From positions 1,674,001-1,738,000 of the forward strand of contig NZ_CP017562.2 in the NCBI RefSeq assembly GCF_001865575.2: a stretch of 64,000 bases of DNA, read 5' to 3'. The translations under genes and the position numbers were made by a program. The DNA comes from Paraburkholderia sprentiae WSM5005. GTDB taxonomy: Bacteria > Pseudomonadota > Gammaproteobacteria > Burkholderiales > Burkholderiaceae. Below the pieces are notes generated by a model. The model was given only the letters and a program-made list of their open reading frames with translations. It had not been told where the DNA came from and did no database searches. Positions 59,941-64,000 of this stretch are shown one piece after another (the first letter of the stretch is position 1; each line of letters starts with the position of its first letter).

Positions 59941-60174
59941 ATGGATCACGACAAGGCGCGAGCCGAAGAAACCGCCGCAATGGAACGCGTGTTGAGCGCG
60001 ACGAGGCGCGTACAGACGGCCTTCGCGTCGCTGCAATCGCAATTCCCGCCGGCCGGCAGCGGCAAACCCTCGCAATTCGCGTTGCAGACTTTCGACGCCG
60101 CGCTGCAGGAGCTCGAAGACGCGCAGGCCGCATTCGACGAACTACTTGGCGATCTGCTCGACGGCAATCGTTGA
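59941..60174 (+). CDS. Small helical hypothetical protein
   Basis: A 77-residue, charged, helix-rich protein (MDHDKARAEETAAMERVL, FDAALQELEDAQAAFDELL) without signal peptide or membrane segment; two amphipathic helices separated by a Pro/Gly turn could form a coiled coil. GGAG five bases before the ATG at 59941 supports it. It lies 88 bp downstream of the Lrp gene on the same strand. No recognisable family. Confidence 0.6.
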   Translation: MDHDKARAEETAAMERVLSATRRVQTAFASLQSQFPPAGSGKPSQFALQTFDAALQELEDAQAAFDELLGDLLDGNR

Positions 60175-60254
60175 GCGCTAGCGAGCGGATGACCGGCGTC
60201 TAACCGGCGCCCGCGCGCCGCGCGCCTCGCCCGCTTCGCGCCGCCGGTTGTGCG

Positions 60255-60731
60255 TTACCTTGCGTCCGTCTCCACCACCGGCTCGCAGAGAATCGGAAAG
60301 TTGACCGAGTTCGCGACGTAGCACTTCTGATGCGCGACGTGATGCAGATGCGTGGCCAGGTCGACATCGCCGCCCGCGCGGATCGTTACCCGCGGGCGCA
60401 GCACGATCTGCGAGAAGCGACCTTCCTGCGCGGTATCGAGCATCGTGCCTTCGGCGTCGTCGAAATAGTCGAGCACGACGATGCCCGCGTCACAGCACAG
60501 ATGCAAATACCACAGCTTGTGACACGCGCTCGCGGACGCGACCAGCAGGTCTTCGGGGTTCCAGCGCGTCGCGTCGCCGCGAAACGCCGGATCGGACGAG
60601 CCTGGAATGTCGGGCTTGCCGTCAGAAGAAATCACGTGATCGCGGTCGTAGTCGCGATAGCCGGACGTGCCGGTGCCGCGGTTGCCGGTCCATTGCACCG
60701 ATACGTGGTACTTGTGCTCGCCGTGTGCCAT
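60255..60731 (-). CDS. OsmC/Ohr-family protein
   Basis: A 158-residue protein of the OsmC family, which reduces organic hydroperoxides with a pair of redox cysteines. The first Cys is in VASASACHKLWYLHL, the second in VAHQKCYVANSV; the Arg/Glu pair appears in RWNPEDLLVAS. AGGGGA before the ATG at 60731 supports the start. A further CC pair (LHLCCDAG) near the first Cys is unusual. It is adjacent to a Gly-rich exported protein on the same strand and faces the Lrp-linked small gene. Confidence 0.88.
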   Translation of the reverse strand: MAHGEHKYHVSVQWTGNRGTGTSGYRDYDRDHVISSDGKPDIPGSSDPAFRGDATRWNPEDLLVASASACHKLWYLHLCCDAGIVVLDYFDDAEGTMLDTAQEGRFSQIVLRPRVTIRAGGDVDLATHLHHVAHQKCYVANSVNFPILCEPVVETDAR

Positions 60732-60775
60732 TCGCTTCCCCTTTGTCGGACGGACCTGCATTCTATAGCGCCGCA

Positions 60776-61147
60776 CTAGCGCGGCGGCGCTGCGCGGCCG
60801 GTCACGTTCGGCGCGCGCGGGTCGGGATTCATGTAGAGCGCCGTGCCGTTCGCGCGCATGTTGTTGAGCGCGGCACCCGAGCCGGTCGCGCCACCGGAGC
60901 CGAGGCCATACGCGCCACCCGCCGACATGCCTGGCCCCGGCATGGCACTGGGACTGACGCCGGTACCGATGCCCATCGCGCCGCCGACAGCCGCGCTGCC
61001 GGTGCCCGCGCCAGTGCCCGCGTTGGTTCCGTTCCGGCTACTGCCAGAATTGCCCAGTTGCTGGGCTTGTACCACTCCCACCGCTCCAACCGCCAACAGT
61101 GCCGCAAGCAACGCCAACCGCACGATCCCACCTGTTGCTGTCTTCAT
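60776..61147 (-). CDS. Gly/Ala/Ser-rich exported protein
   Basis: A 123-residue protein with a Sec signal peptide (LALLAALLAVGAVGVVQA, cut before QQLG). The mature part is low-complexity Gly, Ala and Ser with Asn, including GSSRNGTNAGTGAGTGSAAV and GAYGLGSGGATGSG, and no cysteine. GGGGGTGGTT before the ATG at 61147 gives a strong ribosome site. Such proteins are common in Burkholderia envelopes with unknown role. It is just upstream of, and likely with, the OsmC gene. Confidence 0.65.
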   Translation of the reverse strand: MKTATGGIVRLALLAALLAVGAVGVVQAQQLGNSGSSRNGTNAGTGAGTGSAAVGGAMGIGTGVSPSAMPGPGMSAGGAYGLGSGGATGSGAALNNMRANGTALYMNPDPRAPNVTGRAAPPR

Positions 61148-61299
61148 AACCACCCCCAAAGCACATCGATCCGTCGAGCCACGGCATCTATTCTGAGCCG
61201 ATCGCCCGACCGATGCAGCAACGCCGCTTCCGCCCGCGCCCACGGCGTGTCCGTGCGCGTTATGATCGGTCGTTACGCCCGAACGGCCGATCGTGCACG

Positions 61300-63303
61300 A
61301 TGGAGCACGCCTACATCCAACTTTTGCATCTGCTCGCCGGCCACGCGACGTGGATGCTCGCGGTCGTGTTCCTCGCCGCTTTTCTCGAAGCGATCGCGGT
61401 CATCGGCACCTTCATTCCCGGCAGCACCGCGATGTTCCTCGCCGGCGCCCTGACGGGCACTGGCGCGCTGAGCCTTGCCTGGGTCTTCGTGTGGGCAATC
61501 GTCGGGGCGGTCGCCGGCGATGGCGCCAGCTTCTGGCTCGGTGATCGCTACAAGGAGCGCATCGTCATTCTCTGGCCGCTTCGCACGCATCCGGGCATGC
61601 TCGACGCGGGTCAGCGCTTCTTTCTAAAGCACGGCGCGAAGAGCGTCGTGCTCGCCCGCTTCATCGGTCCTTTGCGGGCGATCGTGCCGGTCGTCGCCGG
61701 CATGATGGGCATGCGGCCGCTGCGCTTCTTCGCGATCAACCTGCTCTCCGCGTTGCTGTGGGCGCCCGCGCACATCCTGCCCGGCGTCGCGTTCGGCGCG
61801 TCGGTGCTGCTCGCGGGCGCGGTGTCGTTCCGGCTCGTCGTGATCCTCGCGATGCTGGTGTGCATCGTGTGGCTCAGCTTTCGCGGCGCGGGGTTTCTGG
61901 TGTCGCACGCGAATGCGTGGTCGAGCGCGGCGGGCCGTCATCTCGGCCGCTGGGCATGCCGCCATCGGGGGCCGCTCGGGCGTGTCGCGCGCCGCATGCT
62001 CGACCCCGAAACACCCGATGCGACCCATCTGCTCGTGACGTCGCTGATCGTGCTGATGGCCGGCGCGCTGTTTTTCGGGGTCCTCGAAGATGTGGTCAGC
62101 GGCGATCCGCTGACCACCATCGACCTGTCCGTCTATCACTTCCTGCAATCCGTGCGCACGCCATGGGGCGACACGCTGCTCGCGGCCCTCGCGACGCTCG
62201 GCAGCGGGATCACGCTGCTCGCGCTGATCGTCATGGTCGCCGTGTGGATGGCGTGGGAGCGGCGCTGGCGCACGATCACCTACTGGCTCGCGGCGGTCGG
62301 GTTTTCGCAACTGCTGATTCTCGGCCTGCAATTCGCGATGCGCCGGGCCCCGCCCAATGAACTGATGACGAGCCACTTCGTGTTCCCGAGCAATCATGTC
62401 GCCGCGGCGGTAATCGTCTATGCCTTTCTCGCGTTTCTGCTCGCGCGCCGGGTCGGCAAGCTCGAAGGCGTGCTGGTTGCAGGGGCGAGCATCATCGTCG
62501 TGATCGTGGTCGCGCTCGCGGGCGTCTACTTCGGCCGCTACTGGGTGTCCGACGCGATCGGCGGCGCCGCGCTCGCCGCTGTGTGGGTCTCGCTGATCGC
62601 GCTGACGGCGATCTGGCGGCATCCGCAGCCGCCGCCGCAACGCCGTTTCATGCCGCTCGTGGTGCTCGCGGTCGTGGCGCTCAGCGTCGGCCTGCAGCTC
62701 GGCGTCGCGATGCCGACGCCGCCGGACAGCGCGCCGCAACCGCCGCCCGTGCAGCTCACGCAAACGCAGTGGAAGCTCTCCGGGTGGAAACGCCTGCCGT
62801 GCTTTCGCTCGGACATGGGCGGCGATCGCAAGGAGCCTTTGACGCTGCAATGGGTGTCGGAGCCCGCATCGATACGGGAGCAATTGCGCGCGCAAGGCTG
62901 GGTCGAGGGCACCGACCTGTCCCCGCACAGCCTGCTGTCGCTCGCCACGCCCGACGTCGCGGCCGTGTCGCTGCCGGTGCTGCCGAAGCTGAACAACGGC
63001 GTGCCGTCGTCGCTGGTGTTCATGCGGCCGGGCCAATCGCGCGAGGAACGCGACGTGCTGCGCTTCTGGCCGAGCGGCTTCGCGGTCGACAACGGCAGCG
63101 CCACGGCACCGCTGTGGCTCGGCGCGTTTGCGCACGAGCGCTTGACGCGGCCGTCCTGGCCACTGAACATTCTGCACATCGAGCGTGGCGTGCGTCCGTC
63201 CGACGCGCGCATCAGGGTGGGCACCGAGCTCGGCGCGACGGTCCTCGCGGAGGTCGATTGTCATGGCGTGCCGGTGTCGCTGCTCGTCTCGCCGATGCAA
63301 TGA
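61300..63303 (+). CDS. DedA-PAP2-LssY fusion membrane protein
   Basis: A 667-residue protein joining three domains. Residues ~1-190 are a DedA/VTT domain with GTFIPGSTAMFLAGALTG and FIGPLRAIVPVVAGMMGM, a lipid-scramblase-type fold. Residues ~260-450 are a PAP2 phosphatase domain: the RRAPPN motif, FPSNHVAAA and YFGRYWVSDAIGG; the catalytic His of the third motif is replaced by S-D, as in LssY-type proteins. Residues ~500-667 are an LssY C-terminal domain (WKLSGWKRLPCFRSDMGGD). It likely handles undecaprenyl or phospholipid phosphates. The start at 61300 has no strong Shine-Dalgarno. Confidence 0.88.
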   Translation: MEHAYIQLLHLLAGHATWMLAVVFLAAFLEAIAVIGTFIPGSTAMFLAGALTGTGALSLAWVFVWAIVGAVAGDGASFWLGDRYKERIVILWPLRTHPGMLDAGQRFFLKHGAKSVVLARFIGPLRAIVPVVAGMMGMRPLRFFAINLLSALLWAPAHILPGVAFGASVLLAGAVSFRLVVILAMLVCIVWLSFRGAGFLVSHANAWSSAAGRHLGRWACRHRGPLGRVARRMLDPETPDATHLLVTSLIVLMAGALFFGVLEDVVSGDPLTTIDLSVYHFLQSVRTPWGDTLLAALATLGSGITLLALIVMVAVWMAWERRWRTITYWLAAVGFSQLLILGLQFAMRRAPPNELMTSHFVFPSNHVAAAVIVYAFLAFLLARRVGKLEGVLVAGASIIVVIVVALAGVYFGRYWVSDAIGGAALAAVWVSLIALTAIWRHPQPPPQRRFMPLVVLAVVALSVGLQLGVAMPTPPDSAPQPPPVQLTQTQWKLSGWKRLPCFRSDMGGDRKEPLTLQWVSEPASIREQLRAQGWVEGTDLSPHSLLSLATPDVAAVSLPVLPKLNNGVPSSLVFMRPGQSREERDVLRFWPSGFAVDNGSATAPLWLGAFAHERLTRPSWPLNILHIERGVRPSDARIRVGTELGATVLAEVDCHGVPVSLLVSPMQ

Positions 63304-63373
63304 GCCGCATATCGCCCGTATCCGACGCATCGCCAGGCAACCGCAACGCAACGATTCGACAAAGGAGACAACC

Positions 63374-64000
63374 GTGGGTGGCTTCTCGACCGAACAACTC
63401 GACGACTATGCAGCGACATTCGAACGCGACGGCATGGTCGTTCTGCGCAAGCATTTCCCGCAGGCGACGCTGCTCGCCTGGCGCGACGCGTTCGCGCCGT
63501 TGCTGCAACAGCAGATCGCCGCGCAGGCGACCGCCGTGCGCGGCGAAAACCGGCACTACATCACGCTGCCGTTCACTGGCGTATTCGCCGACCCGTCGAT
63601 CTTCTGCGATCCGGACGTGCTCGGCATCGTCGAGCGCGTGGCCGGCGACGACCCCGTGATGTGCCAACTCGCCACCGACACGCCATTGAACGGCTCAACG
63701 TATCAGGACATTCATCGCGACACCCCCGCGCTGTTCGACGGCGAAGCCGAAACCCCGTCGTTTCAGCTCGCGGTCAACTTCCCGTTATGCGACGTCACGC
63801 TCGAGAACGGCCCATTCGAAACGACGCTCGGCACCCACCGGATGCGCGCCGAAGACGCGCTGAACGCATGGCGCGACGGCCGTCTGCCGTTGCATGCGAT
63901 CACGATGGAACTCGGCGACGTGATGATTCGCGATGTGCGCGCGCTCCATCGCGGCACGCCGAATCGCACCGAGCTGCCGCGTCCGATGGTCGTGATCGGC
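63374..64000 (+). CDS. Phytanoyl-CoA dioxygenase (PhyH)-family protein (partial)
   Basis: The first 209 residues of a 2-oxoglutarate/Fe(II) dioxygenase; the gene runs off the right edge. It starts with GTG at 63374, with AGGAG six bases upstream. Iron ligands are visible as H and D in IHRDTP and the distal H in RALHRGTPNR; the following RP is the expected 2-oxoglutarate arginine region. The N-terminal pattern (DDYAATFERDGMVVLRKHF) is typical of the PhyH family, which includes hydroxylases of small molecules and lipids. It follows the DedA-PAP2-LssY gene by 70 bp and may be co-transcribed. Substrate unknown. Confidence 0.85.
   Translation, partial: MGGFSTEQLDDYAATFERDGMVVLRKHFPQATLLAWRDAFAPLLQQQIAAQATAVRGENRHYITLPFTGVFADPSIFCDPDVLGIVERVAGDDPVMCQLATDTPLNGSTYQDIHRDTPALFDGEAETPSFQLAVNFPLCDVTLENGPFETTLGTHRMRAEDALNAWRDGRLPLHAITMELGDVMIRDVRALHRGTPNRTELPRPMVVIG

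Noticed and set aside
63374..64000. Assigning the PhyH-type gene as the missing phosphonate hydroxylase partner of the HD protein
   Set aside because: Phosphonate hydroxylase PhnY belongs to the PhyH superfamily, but this gene is 24 kb away on the other strand, is incomplete in the window, and has no phosphonate context.

Overview
The window is GC-rich, tightly packed beta-proteobacterial chromosome, most like Burkholderia or Paraburkholderia. The reasons are the 16S and 23S sequence, the 16S-tRNA-Ile-tRNA-Ala-23S-5S order, and the gene repertoire (malonate decarboxylase, 2-aminoethylphosphonate use, a Ytf/Yjf sugar importer, many LysR and GntR regulators). Genus is inferred from recall, not from a search. 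Both edges cut genes: a LysR regulator on the left and a PhyH-type dioxygenase on the right.

Layout. 1-2583: LysR fragment, divergent EamA exporter and a convergent MFS transporter. 2790-9874: a GntR regulator followed by a complete, translationally coupled malonate decarboxylase operon mdcABCDEGH; the divergent MFS protein may be its transporter. 9871-12440: a gene-poor patch with two small unknown genes and a lower-GC methyltransferase. 12466-15219: a P-type cation ATPase. 15708-20714: ytfQ-ytfR-ytfT-yjfF, an ABC importer of the galactofuranose type, with a terminator-like hairpin between ytfQ and ytfR. 20896-25775: AlkB-like repair dioxygenase, His-rich membrane protein, metallophosphoesterase, MgtC, a GlsB/YeaQ protein with a strong terminator, a CoA-transferase remnant and a small secreted protein. 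25914-29318: FUSC exporter with its divergent LysR regulator.

29338-32410 is a stack of mobile elements: an IS3 remnant, then a second IS3-family element whose orfB is split by an IS110/IS1111-type element. The ends of all but the remnant can be placed, and removing the inner element restores the OrfB reading frame. The long non-coding end of the inner element folds into hairpins and is a candidate bridge RNA. Next comes a complete rRNA operon on the reverse strand (terminator 32758, promoter 38492), with visible RNase III processing stems for 16S and 23S.

38689-46967 is a phosphonate locus on the reverse strand: phnS-phnT-phnU-phnV (2-aminoethylphosphonate ABC importer), a GntR regulator, phnA (phosphonoacetate hydrolase), phnY (phosphonoacetaldehyde dehydrogenase) and a PhnZ-like HD-domain oxygenase. 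The aminotransferase phnW is not in the window. A DeoR regulator follows.

48472-64000 is mixed housekeeping and accessory material: an ABC1/UbiB-like protein that appears to have lost its kinase catalytic residues, an EamA transporter, an L,D-transpeptidase-like protein, a 54-residue membrane ORF coupled to an RRM protein, two small exported proteins (one a degenerate HNH-like domain), a serine carboxypeptidase next to a sedolisin, DUF1993, divergent LysE/Lrp, OsmC, a Gly-rich exported protein and a DedA-PAP2-LssY fusion. No CRISPR array, prophage or classical defence island was seen. The most unusual items are the nested IS110-type element with its candidate guide RNA, the degenerate ABC1 protein, and the HD oxygenase at the end of a hydrolytic phosphonate operon.
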